Shown piece after piece: positions 43,476-51,803 of a stretch of DNA of 60,307 nt. Location: the NCBI GenBank assembly GCA_017560825.1, contig JAFZED010000027.1, forward strand, positions 1 through 60,307, given 5' to 3'. The notes under the pieces were generated by a model, which searched no databases, had not been told where the DNA came from, and saw nothing but the letters and a program-made list of their open reading frames with translations. Source of the stretch: Bacteroidales bacterium (GTDB lineage: Bacteria; Bacteroidota; Bacteroidia; Bacteroidales; UBA932). The position numbers and the translations under genes are program-made. Position 1 is the first letter of the stretch. Each line of letters starts with the position of its first letter.

Positions 43476-44816
43476 TTAAAGTCTTGCTTTCAAAGCCTCA
43501 GCCTGCTCCTCATAGCCAGGCTTGCCAAGAAGCGCGAACATATTCTTCTTATATGCCTCAACGCCAGGCTGGTCAAACGGATTCACGCCAAGCATATAGC
43601 CGCTGATTCCGCAAGCCTTCTCAAAGAAATAGAAGAGAGCACCGAGGATGTACTCGTTGATACGCTCGATTGCGAGGCCGATCTGAGGCACACCGCCGTC
43701 GATGTGAGCGAGCTTTGTTCCGAGCTCTGCCATTGCGTTGCACTCCTCAACGTGCTTTCCTGTGAGGAAGTTAAGGCCGTCAAGGTTCTGAGGGTCGTTC
43801 TCGATGAGCATTGAGCGGTTGCTGTTCTCCACAGTAACCACTGTCTCCATAAGAGTACGCTCACCGTCCTGAATGTACTGACCCATTGAGTGAAGGTCTG
43901 TAGTGAAGTTTACGGATGCAGGGAAGATTCCAAGGCCGTCCTTGCCCTCTGACTCTCCGTAAAGCTGCTTCCACCACTCTCCGAGGTAAGTGAGCTTAGG
44001 GTTGTAAGCCACGAGGATCTCGATCTTCTTGCCCTGGTTGTAAAGAGCGTTACGCATTGCAGCGTACTGAACTGCAGGGTTGCACTCGCACTTCTTTGCG
44101 CAAGCCTCCTCCATTGCGAGAGCGCCCTGGAGCATTGCGTTCATATCGAAACCTGCGAGAACGATAGGAAGGATACCTACCGGAGTGAGAACCGAGAAAC
44201 GGCCTCCCACGTTGTCCTCGATGACGAAAGTTCTGTAACCCTCCTGAGTTGCAAGACCCTTGAGAGCTCCACGTGCCTTGTCTGTAACAGCTACGATACG
44301 CTCAGCAGCCTCTGCCTTGCCGTAAGTCTCCTCAAGATACTTCTTGATGAGGCGGAATGCCACTGCAGGCTCTGTTGTAGTACCTGACTTTGAGATCACT
44401 ACACAAGCTGCATTTCTCTCCTGAACGAGGTCCATAAGCTCGCACATATACTCCTCTGAAAGGTTCTGTCCCGCGAAAACGATCTCTGGAGCGTCACCCT
44501 TGGTCTTGAGCTGCTTTGCGAACTGGTGTGAAAGTGCCTCGAGAGCGCACTTTGCTCCAAGATACGAACCACCGATACCGATAACCACAACGAGGTCTAC
44601 ATTCTTTGCCTTCCAAGAATCCCTTACTGCCTCACAGTCAGCCACAAGTGTGCTGTTCAATGTCTCTGAAGGGAGGTGCTTCCATCCGAGGAAGTCGTTA
44701 CCTGCTCCTGTCTCGTTCTCGAGAACCTCAAGGGCCGAAAGGGCCTTTTCAACATAAACCTTGTAGTCAGCGTCTTTCACGAAAGAGCCGCATCCGCTTA
44801 AATTAACTTTTACCAT
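43476..44816 (-). CDS. pgi: Glucose-6-phosphate isomerase
   Basis: This 446-residue protein has Pgi signatures: VVIGIGGSYLGAKCALEAL, VISKSGTTTEPAVAFRL and GVPQIGLAIERINEYILG. It interconverts glucose-6-phosphate and fructose-6-phosphate in glycolysis and gluconeogenesis. It is the shorter bacterial form (450 rather than 550 residues). It begins an operon with manA and an S4-domain gene. Confidence 0.97.
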   Translation of the reverse strand: MVKVNLSGCGSFVKDADYKVYVEKALSALEVLENETGAGNDFLGWKHLPSETLNSTLVADCEAVRDSWKAKNVDLVVVIGIGGSYLGAKCALEALSHQFAKQLKTKGDAPEIVFAGQNLSEEYMCELMDLVQERNAACVVISKSGTTTEPAVAFRLIKKYLEETYGKAEAAERIVAVTDKARGALKGLATQEGYRTFVIEDNVGGRFSVLTPVGILPIVLAGFDMNAMLQGALAMEEACAKKCECNPAVQYAAMRNALYNQGKKIEILVAYNPKLTYLGEWWKQLYGESEGKDGLGIFPASVNFTTDLHSMGQYIQDGERTLMETVVTVENSNRSMLIENDPQNLDGLNFLTGKHVEECNAMAELGTKLAHIDGGVPQIGLAIERINEYILGALFYFFEKACGISGYMLGVNPFDQPGVEAYKKNMFALLGKPGYEEQAEALKARL

Positions 44817-44852
44817 AGTATCAAAATTTTATATGTTTCTAACCTGCGTGAT

Positions 44853-44866
44853 CGCGCATATGCGCG
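44853..44866. promoter_or_regulatory. Palindrome in the pgi leader
   Basis: CGCGCATATGCGCG is a perfect 14-nt palindrome right after the pgi -7 box (44875-44882 on the minus strand). It may be an operator or a leader hairpin. Confidence 0.4.
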
Positions 44867-44874
44867 CATCCCGG

Positions 44875-44882
44875 CAAATATA
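44875..44882 (-). promoter_or_regulatory. -7 box of pgi-manA
   Basis: TATATTTG on the minus strand, 58 bp before ATG 44816. No TTTG at the usual spacing. Confidence 0.5.
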
Positions 44883-44888
44883 ATATTT

Positions 44889-44921
44889 TTTGCGCAAAAG
44901 CTGATAAAATATTTATATTTG
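44889..44921 (+). promoter_or_regulatory. Promoter of the GDPD gene
   Basis: TTTG (44889-44892) and TATATTTG (44914-44921) are 21 bp apart; ATG follows at 44964. Confidence 0.65.
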
Positions 44922-44963
44922 CACTCACCAAATGACAATAAACACAAAACACCAATCGACAAT

Positions 44964-45773
44964 ATGAAGACAATCGCAAAGATCGCATCATTGGCAATGG
45001 CTTGTATGCTCGCATTGCCGTTCGGCGCAAACGCGCAGAAGGAGGCAGGAATCGTTGCCCACAGAGGCTTCTGGAACTGCGAGGAAGCAGGCTATGCAAA
45101 GAACTCTGTAGCAGCCCTCAGAGAGGCTCAGGAAGCAGGATTCTGGGGAAGTGAATTCGACGTGAATATGACATCTGACGGAGTGCTCATCGTCTACCAC
45201 GACAGCGACGTGGAAGGAAAGAAGATCGAGAAGCACCCTTACTCGGAATTCAAGGATTACAAGATCAAGAACGGCGAGACCATCCCTACCATCGACCAGT
45301 ACCTCGAGCAGGGAAAGAAGTACCCTGAGACTATGCTCGTGTACGAGATGAAGCCTCATTCTTGCGCTGAAGTAGAGGACAGATTCGTAGAACTCACTAT
45401 CCAGAAGCTCGAAGAGCACGGCCTTCTCTGCCCTGAGAGAGTGATGTTCATCTCATTCAGCCTCCATATGTGCGAAGTTCTCGCTCAGAAGCTTCCTGAA
45501 TTCACAGTACAGTACCTCGGATCTGACCATAACCCAGACGAGCTTGCAGCAAAGAAGATCAACGGCATCGACTTCAACTACAACACCTTCTACCTCCACA
45601 AGAAATGGTACAAGATGGCACGCCGCAACGATATGAGCGTAAACGCCTGGACCGTAAACAAGGAAATGGATATGAAGAATATGTTCAAGATGGGTGTCGA
45701 CCAGCTCACTACAGACAACCCGCTTGAAGCAAGGGAACTCCTCAAGAAGATGAACTACGTGGAGCTCAGATAA
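44964..45773 (+). CDS. Secreted glycerophosphodiester phosphodiesterase
   Basis: Start 44964 (MKTIAKIASLAMACMLALP) gives a signal peptide with cleavage near ANA-QK. The 269-residue protein has the GDPD TIM-barrel motifs: IVAHRGFWN (catalytic His-Arg), GSEFDVNMTSDGVLIVYHD (metal ligands Glu/Asp and second His) and VYEMKPH. It hydrolyses glycerophosphodiesters to glycerol-3-phosphate and an alcohol in the periplasm. It ends with VNAWTVNKEMDMKNMF, the usual closing motif. Confidence 0.92.
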   Translation: MKTIAKIASLAMACMLALPFGANAQKEAGIVAHRGFWNCEEAGYAKNSVAALREAQEAGFWGSEFDVNMTSDGVLIVYHDSDVEGKKIEKHPYSEFKDYKIKNGETIPTIDQYLEQGKKYPETMLVYEMKPHSCAEVEDRFVELTIQKLEEHGLLCPERVMFISFSLHMCEVLAQKLPEFTVQYLGSDHNPDELAAKKINGIDFNYNTFYLHKKWYKMARRNDMSVNAWTVNKEMDMKNMFKMGVDQLTTDNPLEARELLKKMNYVELR

Positions 45774-45798
45774 AAGCGCCATACCCGACACACAGAAC

Positions 45799-45823
45799 GT
45801 CATACCCGACCTGATCGGGTATC
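45799..45823 (-). repeat. REP-like 25-nt hairpin, copy C
   Basis: On the minus strand it begins GATACCCGATCAGG and ends GGTATGAC, an 8-bp stem with a short loop. It aligns over its whole length with copies at 48389-48413 and 48439-48463. A half-copy (CATACCCGAC) lies at 45780-45789. Could also end transcription between convergent genes. Confidence 0.65.
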
Positions 45824-45852
45824 CCATAAAGACAAGGTGCATTGACCACAGA

Positions 45853-47127
45853 TCAATGCACCTTTATTATTTCATCCAGCGAAGTCGTATATAGCCCGGA
45901 ACGGAAATCACACCTTATCCCGTCAGCATAATGTCCTGGCCTCTGAGTGGCAAGCCTCAGAAGAGAGGCGTCTGACGAGGTCGCTGAGGAATTGACCAGA
46001 TCGATCACTTTTGAGAGTTTGTCCTGCTTGTCACGCAGCTTTTCGTCAAAATCGAAAAGCGAGGACTGGATGGCGTCAGCTTCTATGATGCCGCCCACTA
46101 TCACTCCCGCCTTTTTGTACTTATATCCATCCCTGTATATGGTCCTGAACGCCTTGAGGGCTGCTCCCACTATTTCCTGGGCACTGTTGGCCGCCACTCC
46201 AAGCTTCACCGTCGCAGACGGGAAGTACTGGTCCAGGTCCTCCCTGAAACGGTTAGTGTACATAAACACAGTCACCTCGCCCGCAGCCGTACCTTCCTCC
46301 CTGAGTTTGCGTGCGCACATCGCTGCAAAATCAGACACCCTGAGTTCCAGTTCGCGCACATCAGTTATCATATCAGCAAAAGACCGTGAAGTACAGATGG
46401 ACTTGCGGTGTCCTTCCTTTTCCTCATCCACACAGGCACGTCCCTGAAGTTCCTCCCAGGTCCTGACTCCGGGAAGATGAAGATGCTTTCTGACCCATTC
46501 TTCAGGCCTGCTGACAAAGTCCAGAGCGGTGTTCACACCCATAGCAAGAAGCTTCGGAGCATTCCTTCGGCCTATTCCCCAGACATCTGCTATATCCGTG
46601 AGAGACAAAGCCTTATGGCGTTTCTCCTCCGAGTCTATCATACAGACTCCCCTATATCCTTTATATTTCTTGGCGAAGTGGCTTGCGATCTTTGCAAGCG
46701 TCTTTGTCGGGGCGACGCCTATGCTCACCGGCACCCCCACCCATTTGCGCACCTTTGCGACGATGTCCCTACATAATTCGGGAACCTTCGCGGGGTCGAT
46801 TCCATCAAGGTGGAGATAGGCCTCATCGATCGAATATATCTCGATCTTCGGCACCGCGTCCGCCAGGACCGACATCACGCGGTTTGATATATCCCCATAC
46901 AACGCATAATTCGACGAACAGGCGTAGAGGCGGCCTTTGTCGGCATATCCCTTTATCTGATAGAACGGCGTTCCCATCTTTATGCCCATCGCCTTGCTTT
47001 CGTTGCTTCTCGAGACCACGCAGCCGTCATTGTTGGACAGTACGACAACAGCCTTTCCTTCGAGCTGAGGACGGAAGATCCTCTCGCAGGAAACAAAGAA
47101 ATTGTTGCAGTCCACCAATGCGTACAT
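45853..47127 (-). CDS. umuC: Y-family DNA polymerase, UmuC subunit
   Basis: Start 47127 (MYALVDCNNFFVSCERIF) is the normal N-terminus; the longer frame runs back over umuD. The 424-residue protein has the palm motifs ALVDCNNFF and YSIDEAYL, the finger/linker VGVPVSIGVAPTKTLAKIA, an HhH region (VWGIGRRNAPKLLAMGV) and the little-finger domain at the end. Error-prone translesion polymerase active with processed UmuD. Starts 2 bp after umuD. Confidence 0.93.
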   Translation of the reverse strand: MYALVDCNNFFVSCERIFRPQLEGKAVVVLSNNDGCVVSRSNESKAMGIKMGTPFYQIKGYADKGRLYACSSNYALYGDISNRVMSVLADAVPKIEIYSIDEAYLHLDGIDPAKVPELCRDIVAKVRKWVGVPVSIGVAPTKTLAKIASHFAKKYKGYRGVCMIDSEEKRHKALSLTDIADVWGIGRRNAPKLLAMGVNTALDFVSRPEEWVRKHLHLPGVRTWEELQGRACVDEEKEGHRKSICTSRSFADMITDVRELELRVSDFAAMCARKLREEGTAAGEVTVFMYTNRFREDLDQYFPSATVKLGVAANSAQEIVGAALKAFRTIYRDGYKYKKAGVIVGGIIEADAIQSSLFDFDEKLRDKQDKLSKVIDLVNSSATSSDASLLRLATQRPGHYADGIRCDFRSGLYTTSLDEIIKVH

Positions 47128-47129
47128 AG

Positions 47130-47561
47130 CTATCTGACTTTCTTTATCACGTACGTCACCACACCCCACATAATGAAGTCGGAACCTTCCGACACCTCTA
47201 TTGCCGGGTACTTGTCGTTTGCCGGAAGGAGACTGAGTCCGCCCTCCCTGAACTTTATATATTTCAATGCAAATTCGCCGTCTATGAAGCACACCGCCAT
47301 ATCGCCGTCACGAGCCTCTAAAGACTTGTCTATCACGAGGATATCCCCTTCCTCGACTCCGGCATCTATCATCGAGTCACCGACGACGCGGCCATAGAAG
47401 GTCGCGGCCGGATGCTTCACAAGCTCCTTGTTCAGGTCAATGGCCTGGGTCATATAATCGGTGGCAGGAGACGGGAATCCGGCGTGGATCTCCGTCTGTG
47501 CCATTGCAGGTAGAGACAGGTTCTGGTCCTGTCCCTGAATAATGTCATCCTTATCAGTCAT
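47130..47561 (-). CDS. umuD: UmuD-like S24 peptidase
   Basis: Start 47561 (MTDKDDIIQGQDQNLSLP) gives a 143-residue protein, close to the usual UmuD length; the frame to 47720 crosses the divergent gene. It has the self-cleavage site A27-G28 (IHAGFPSP), nucleophile S63 in GDSM and general base K100 in FALKYIKF. RecA-stimulated cleavage makes UmuD', the partner of UmuC. Confidence 0.92.
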   Translation of the reverse strand: MTDKDDIIQGQDQNLSLPAMAQTEIHAGFPSPATDYMTQAIDLNKELVKHPAATFYGRVVGDSMIDAGVEEGDILVIDKSLEARDGDMAVCFIDGEFALKYIKFREGGLSLLPANDKYPAIEVSEGSDFIMWGVVTYVIKKVR

Positions 47562-47580
47562 TTTATCTACATCAATGCCA

Positions 47581-47588
47581 CAAAAATA
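47581..47588 (-). promoter_or_regulatory. -7 box of umuDC
   Basis: TATTTTTG on the minus strand, 19 bp before ATG 47561. No -33 TTTG. Confidence 0.5.
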
Positions 47589-47595
47589 GCAATAA

Positions 47596-47605
47596 TCCTG
47601 CAGGA
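47596..47605. promoter_or_regulatory. Palindrome TCCTGCAGGA between divergent -7 boxes
   Basis: A perfect 10-bp palindrome at the centre of the umuD / 47632 intergenic region, 7 bp from one -7 box and 5 bp from the other. Candidate SOS-type operator controlling both. Confidence 0.4.
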
Positions 47606-47610
47606 ATTGG

Positions 47611-47618
47611 TATCTTTG
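47611..47618 (+). promoter_or_regulatory. -7 box of the gene at 47632
   Basis: TATCTTTG ends 13 bp before the ATG, so the leader would be very short. Confidence 0.5.
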
Positions 47619-47631
47619 CGAAGATATATCT

Positions 47632-48522
47632 ATGACTTCGCTTGCACAAGAAATAGGATCTTTCCTGACGGAAAACGGGCTTTCGCACTCTGTACAGAAC
47701 GACGCAGGGCGCGGAATCATCGTCGTTGAAAAACCGCATACGGTAGTATTCCCGATCGAGGTGGACGCCGTAACGTCAGAAGAAGCGCGCGCCAGGAGCG
47801 AGGAAGAATGGAAAAGGATAAAAGGATATACCGACGTCCACGGCTATCCCGTCATAATCACCGAAGACAGATGGAGGAGCGACACGGGGGCGCTCAGGAA
47901 GAGGCTTCTTGCGCATATGCGGAAGCACGTCCAGGTATATGCCAGGAACTGCGAGGTCAGAAGGATAGAGAAGAAGGAGGCGGCTGCATTTCTTGCAGAG
48001 CACCATTCCTACGGCAACGCTTCCTGCAGGTACCATTACGGAATGTTCCTGAAGAGGCACACCGGGCACAATGCCGACGCTGGCGTCGGCTGGCCGGAGC
48101 CGGGCACACTGGTGGCGGTGGCGCAATTCTCCAACGCACGCAAATGGATCAAGGGGGAAAAGGAGATCCGTTCATATGAATGGACTCGCTATGCATCCCT
48201 TTCCGGCGTGAGGATAAGCGGCGGAATGGGAAGAATGCTGAAGACATTCATAGAAGATGTAAAGCCCGATGACATAATGAGTTATGCAGACCTTGAATGG
48301 TCTTGGGGAGAGGCGTATTCGCAGCTGGGATTCACCCTCGAGGGGCAGAAGGACCCGGTGACCTTTGTGGTGGACGGGCAGTGGAGGAGATCCCCGGTCA
48401 AGCCGGGGATGACTGCAGAAACAGGCAATAAAGAGGCCGTCATTGCCGGCTCGACCGGCAATCTGTTCTTCCGGAACTTCGGCAGCAACAAATACCGCCT
48501 TAAACTGACGGATTACAAATAA
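47632..48522 (+). CDS. GNAT-fold-like protein related to phage proteins, divergent from umuDC
   Basis: This 296-residue cytoplasmic protein has an N-terminal part (about 1-100) with a basic RKRLLAHMRKHVQVYARNC stretch and a central domain (about 105-250) with FLAEHHSYGN, LVAVAQFSNARK, RYASLSGVRISGGMGRML and IMSYADLEWSWGEAYSQLGF. This order (FL..H, loss of strand, R...GG..(K/R)L, SYAD..WS.G..Y..LGF) is that of a GNAT-like domain common in phage homing-endonuclease and DNA-modification proteins. Substrate unknown. The C-terminal region includes 25 residues encoded by a pair of REP-like hairpins. Control may be shared with umuDC. Confidence 0.6.
   Translation: MTSLAQEIGSFLTENGLSHSVQNDAGRGIIVVEKPHTVVFPIEVDAVTSEEARARSEEEWKRIKGYTDVHGYPVIITEDRWRSDTGALRKRLLAHMRKHVQVYARNCEVRRIEKKEAAAFLAEHHSYGNASCRYHYGMFLKRHTGHNADAGVGWPEPGTLVAVAQFSNARKWIKGEKEIRSYEWTRYASLSGVRISGGMGRMLKTFIEDVKPDDIMSYADLEWSWGEAYSQLGFTLEGQKDPVTFVVDGQWRRSPVKPGMTAETGNKEAVIAGSTGNLFFRNFGSNKYRLKLTDYK
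48389..48463. repeat. Inverted pair of REP-like hairpins inside a CDS
   Basis: Copy A (plus, 48389-48413) begins GATCCCCGGTCAAGCC and copy B (minus, 48439-48463) begins GATTGCCGGTCGAGCC; both end ATGAC and are separated by 25 nt. Each has an 8-bp stem. At three stem positions A, B and the 45799 copy differ with compensating changes. They are read in frame in the host gene. Confidence 0.8.
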
Positions 48523-48529
48523 TATTTCA

Positions 48530-48537
48530 TATATTTG
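48530..48537 (+). promoter_or_regulatory. -7 box of purC
   Basis: TATATTTG, 33 bp before ATG 48571. No clear -33; a purine-dependent control site is not visible. Confidence 0.5.
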
Positions 48538-48570
48538 TAGGATTGAAAATTAATATAACATCATACGACA

Positions 48571-49515
48571 ATGGAAGCAATTGTAAAGACTGATTTCTCT
48601 TTCGCTGGCCAGACCGGACACTATGTTGGAAAGGTACGCGACGTGTACAGCATCAATGACGAGTATCTGGTAATGGTAGTATCTGACAGAATCTCTGCCT
48701 TTGACGTGGTTCTCCCTAAGGGTATCCCATTCAAGGGACAGGTCCTCAACCAGATCGCATCAAAATTCCTTGACGCCACAACAGACATCCTCCCTAACTG
48801 GAAGATCGCAGTTCCTGATCCGATGGTGACAGTAGGACACAAATGCGAGCCTTTCAAGGTGGAGATGGTCATCCGCGGCTACCTTTCAGGCCACGCCTGG
48901 CGTGAGTACAAGGCAGGGAAACGCACTATCTGCGGCGTAGAGATGCCAGAGGGAATGGTAGAGAACCAGAAGTTCCCTGAGCCTATCATCACTCCTACAA
49001 CCAAGGCTGCTGAAGGCCACGACGAGGACATCTCTAAGGAAGAGATCATCGCACAGGGAATCGTAAGCAGAGAGGACTACGAGCAGCTCGAGGCATACAC
49101 AAGGGCAATCTTCCAGAGAGGTACTGAGATCGCTGCAAAGATGGGTCTCATCCTTGTAGACACAAAATACGAATTCGGTAAGAAGGACGGCAAGATCTAT
49201 CTTATGGACGAGATCCACACTCCTGACTCTTCACGCTATTTCTATGCTGAGGGCTACCAGGAGCGTCTCGCAGCAGGAGAGAAGCAGAAGCAGCTTTCAA
49301 AGGAGTTCGTACGCGAGTGGCTTATGGCAAACGGCTTCCAGGGCCAGGAGGGCCAGCAGGTTCCAGAGATGACTCCTGAGATCGTTGACGGCATCACAGA
49401 GCGCTACATCGAGCTCTACGAAAACATCGTAGGCGAGAAGTTCGAGAAGGCGGAAGGCACAGACATCCTTGCACGCATAGAGAAGAACGTAAGCGACTGC
49501 CTCGCTTCACTATAA
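48571..49515 (+). CDS. purC: Phosphoribosylaminoimidazole-succinocarboxamide synthase
   Basis: This 314-residue SAICAR synthetase joins CAIR and aspartate with ATP in purine synthesis. Motifs include [54 protein letters not shown] and [13 protein letters not shown]. It is the longer form found in Bacteroidota. It has its own -7 box and no other purine genes nearby. A sialate esterase gene follows 9 bp downstream, probably by read-through. Confidence 0.96.
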   Translation: MEAIVKTDFSFAGQTGHYVGKVRDVYSINDEYLVMVVSDRISAFDVVLPKGIPFKGQVLNQIASKFLDATTDILPNWKIAVPDPMVTVGHKCEPFKVEMVIRGYLSGHAWREYKAGKRTICGVEMPEGMVENQKFPEPIITPTTKAAEGHDEDISKEEIIAQGIVSREDYEQLEAYTRAIFQRGTEIAAKMGLILVDTKYEFGKKDGKIYLMDEIHTPDSSRYFYAEGYQERLAAGEKQKQLSKEFVREWLMANGFQGQEGQQVPEMTPEIVDGITERYIELYENIVGEKFEKAEGTDILARIEKNVSDCLASL

Positions 49516-49524
49516 TTCATCATT

Positions 49525-50970
49525 ATGAAAAGAATCATCACAGTATTGGCCTCGATGTTATGTTTCTGCATAGCATCGCAGGCCAAGCTTGCATTGTCAA
49601 GCATATGCAGCGACGGAATGGTCCTGCAGCAGAAGACAGAAGCGGTCATCTGGGGAACATCAGACGCAGGAGCCCAGATTACAGTCATCCCTTCCTGGAA
49701 CGGAAAGTCCTACAGAGGCAAGGCTGATGCAGAGGGCAACTGGAAAATAAAGGTTGAGACCCCTGCAGGCAGTTACAAGGCCTACAGCATCTCAGTAAAA
49801 GGAGGCGGATCATCTGCCAGGATCAACGACGTACTTGTCGGCGAGGTGTGGTTCGCATCAGGGCAGAGCAATATGGAAATGCCTATGAGGGGTTTCTTCA
49901 ACTGCCCTGTTGAAAATGCGCAGGAGTACATCTGTGCACCAGCTGCAACTGAGAAGATACGTATGTTCACCGTACCTATCAGACAGACTTACGACCTTCA
50001 GACAGAAGTAGACGCTCAATGGAAGGGTGCGCAGCCGGAAACCATTCCGGAGATGAGCGCGACAGCCTTCTTCTTCGCACACGAAATGAACGAAATGCTT
50101 GACGTACCTGTAGGAATCGTATCGTGCGCCCGCGGCGGCGCCCGCGTGGAAAGCTGGCTGCCGAAAGAGATCCTTGAGAACTATCCTGACGAGGACCTCA
50201 GCAGAGAGGCAATCGAGGCGATGACAGAATACACCCGTCCATATATGGCCTACAACGGTATGCTTCACCCTGTGAAAGGCTACACTGTCAAAGGTTTCAT
50301 CTGGTATCAGGGATGCTCGAATGTCGGAAAGCACGAGCAGTTCGTTGACAGGATGAGCACACTCGTCAGCCACTGGAGAGAGTGCTGGGGTGACACAGAC
50401 GCACAGCTTCCTTTCTATATGGTAGAGATCGCGCCTTACAGATATAAGCCTGCTACAGCAGTCAGTTATGCTTCATTGCTGCGACTTGCACAGCACGAGG
50501 CTGCCCAGACAATTCCAAACTGCGGCATTGTAGTCACAAACGACCTCGTGGACAGCTTTGAAATGGACAACATCCATCCTATGCGCAAGCTCGAGGTCGG
50601 CCAGAGACTCGCAAGACTTGCTCTGAACCGCAACTACGGTTTCCACACCGTAGCCTGCGACAGCCCTGAAGCTGTACGCTGCTATCGTCTGCCAGCTGGA
50701 AACGAACTGGGAGTAGAACTTACCCAGACTCCTAACGGCCTGAGCAGATGGATGGAAATCGAAGGTCTTGAAGTGGCAGGAAGCGAAGGTATTTTCTATC
50801 CTGTAACCTACGCCTACTTCGAGTGGGAGACAAGAGTTTTGAGAGTCAGGTCAGAATTTGTACACGACCCTTGCGAAGTAAGGTACGGATGGGGCGACTT
50901 CAATCCGGGCAACCTGAAGAACGCAGAAGGTCTGCCGGTGTCACCGTTCTGGCTCAAGATGGATAAATAA
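49525..50970 (+). CDS. Sialate O-acetylesterase-type SGNH hydrolase
   Basis: This 481-residue secreted protein has a signal peptide (MKRIITVLASMLCFCIASQA) and a SASA domain with catalytic S115 in FASGQSNMEMP, KGFIWYQGCSN and the Asp/His pair in FEMDNIHP. A beta-sandwich domain precedes the catalytic part. The family removes acetyl groups from sialic acid or xylan; no sialidase or xylanase is nearby, so the substrate is open. Confidence 0.92.
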   Translation: MKRIITVLASMLCFCIASQAKLALSSICSDGMVLQQKTEAVIWGTSDAGAQITVIPSWNGKSYRGKADAEGNWKIKVETPAGSYKAYSISVKGGGSSARINDVLVGEVWFASGQSNMEMPMRGFFNCPVENAQEYICAPAATEKIRMFTVPIRQTYDLQTEVDAQWKGAQPETIPEMSATAFFFAHEMNEMLDVPVGIVSCARGGARVESWLPKEILENYPDEDLSREAIEAMTEYTRPYMAYNGMLHPVKGYTVKGFIWYQGCSNVGKHEQFVDRMSTLVSHWRECWGDTDAQLPFYMVEIAPYRYKPATAVSYASLLRLAQHEAAQTIPNCGIVVTNDLVDSFEMDNIHPMRKLEVGQRLARLALNRNYGFHTVACDSPEAVRCYRLPAGNELGVELTQTPNGLSRWMEIEGLEVAGSEGIFYPVTYAYFEWETRVLRVRSEFVHDPCEVRYGWGDFNPGNLKNAEGLPVSPFWLKMDK

Positions 50971-50985
50971 ATTACGCCGACGTAT

Positions 50986-51561
50986 ATGAAAGGAACATAC
51001 GTATTTCTTGCTGACGGATTCGAGATATCCGAAGCGCTTACAACAGTAAATATGCTTCGCAGAGGCGGGGTGAATGTAAAGACTGTTTCCATATATGACG
51101 ACAGGATCGTCACAAGTTCCAACAGGATTCCTGTGGTTGCGGATATGGCATTCGGAGAATTCAGGGCTTCGACCACATTCGGCCCTTGCCTTCCCACCGA
51201 CGTGATGATCTTCCCGGGAGGAATGCCTGGCTCATCAAACCTTGCAGCCTTCCCTAAGCTTATGGACATAATGCTGCAGCACTATGAGGCTGGCGGCACC
51301 CTCGCTGCCATCTGTGCAGCTCCGAGCGTTGTACTCGGCCTTCTTCCTACACTAGAAGGCAAGAAGATGACCTGCTACGACGGCTTTGAGGAAGCAATCC
51401 AGTCAAAAGGCGCCGAATATGTCAAGGAAGGTGTCGTTGTGGACGGCAACATCATAACCGGACGCGGCCCGGGCTGGGCAGTGGAATTCGGTTTGGCAAT
51501 CCTCTCCCTGATCAAGGGCCAGGAAACTGCAGACAAAGTAAAAGCCGGTCTTATGCTATAA
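50986..51561 (+). CDS. DJ-1/PfpI family protein
   Basis: This 191-residue cytoplasmic protein has the DJ-1 nucleophile elbow GTLAAICAAPSVV (C110), an early acidic residue pair in DGFEISEA, and GGMPGSSNL. Members act as stress-protective glyoxalase/deglycase or chaperone-like enzymes; the exact activity is debated. It follows the esterase by 15 bp. Confidence 0.9.
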   Translation: MKGTYVFLADGFEISEALTTVNMLRRGGVNVKTVSIYDDRIVTSSNRIPVVADMAFGEFRASTTFGPCLPTDVMIFPGGMPGSSNLAAFPKLMDIMLQHYEAGGTLAAICAAPSVVLGLLPTLEGKKMTCYDGFEEAIQSKGAEYVKEGVVVDGNIITGRGPGWAVEFGLAILSLIKGQETADKVKAGLML

Positions 51562-51590
51562 GACACGACTCATCAGGACAATATAGAGAG

Positions 51591-51615
51591 GGTGACTAAG
51601 TGATGATTAGTCACC
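51591..51615 (+). terminator. Terminator of the purC-DJ-1 run
   Basis: GGTGACTAA (51591-51599) pairs perfectly with TTAGTCACC (51607-51615), loop of 7, then TTCTTTC. Confidence 0.75.
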
Positions 51616-51644
51616 TTCTTTCGTATTTATATGGATATGACGAT

Positions 51645-51779
51645 AGTGGCGGTAGGGTAAGTTTGGCTTGGTTCGTCGGAACAAGTTCCGACTTCATCCC
51701 TCCCACGACTTCGTCGCGGGCCCCTCCCGTTCACGAGGCCACGGGCGGCCACGCCATCCAAACTTACCCTACCGCCACT
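51645..51779. mobile_element. 135-bp structured element with 22-bp perfect terminal inverted repeats
   Basis: The left arm 51645-51666 (begins AGTGGCGGTAGGG) is an exact 22-bp inverted copy of 51758-51779 (ends CCCTACCGCCACT). The 91-nt centre holds hairpins at 51675-51692 (GTCGGAAC-AA-GTTCCGAC), 51702-51720 (CCCaCGAC-TTC-GTCGcGGG) and 51726-51745 (CCCGT / ACGGG). No coding frame. It looks like a MITE or a multi-branched RNA/cruciform element. No clear target-site duplication. Confidence 0.7.
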
Positions 51780-51803
51780 TCAGAGCATACACAATAGCCT
51801 TTT

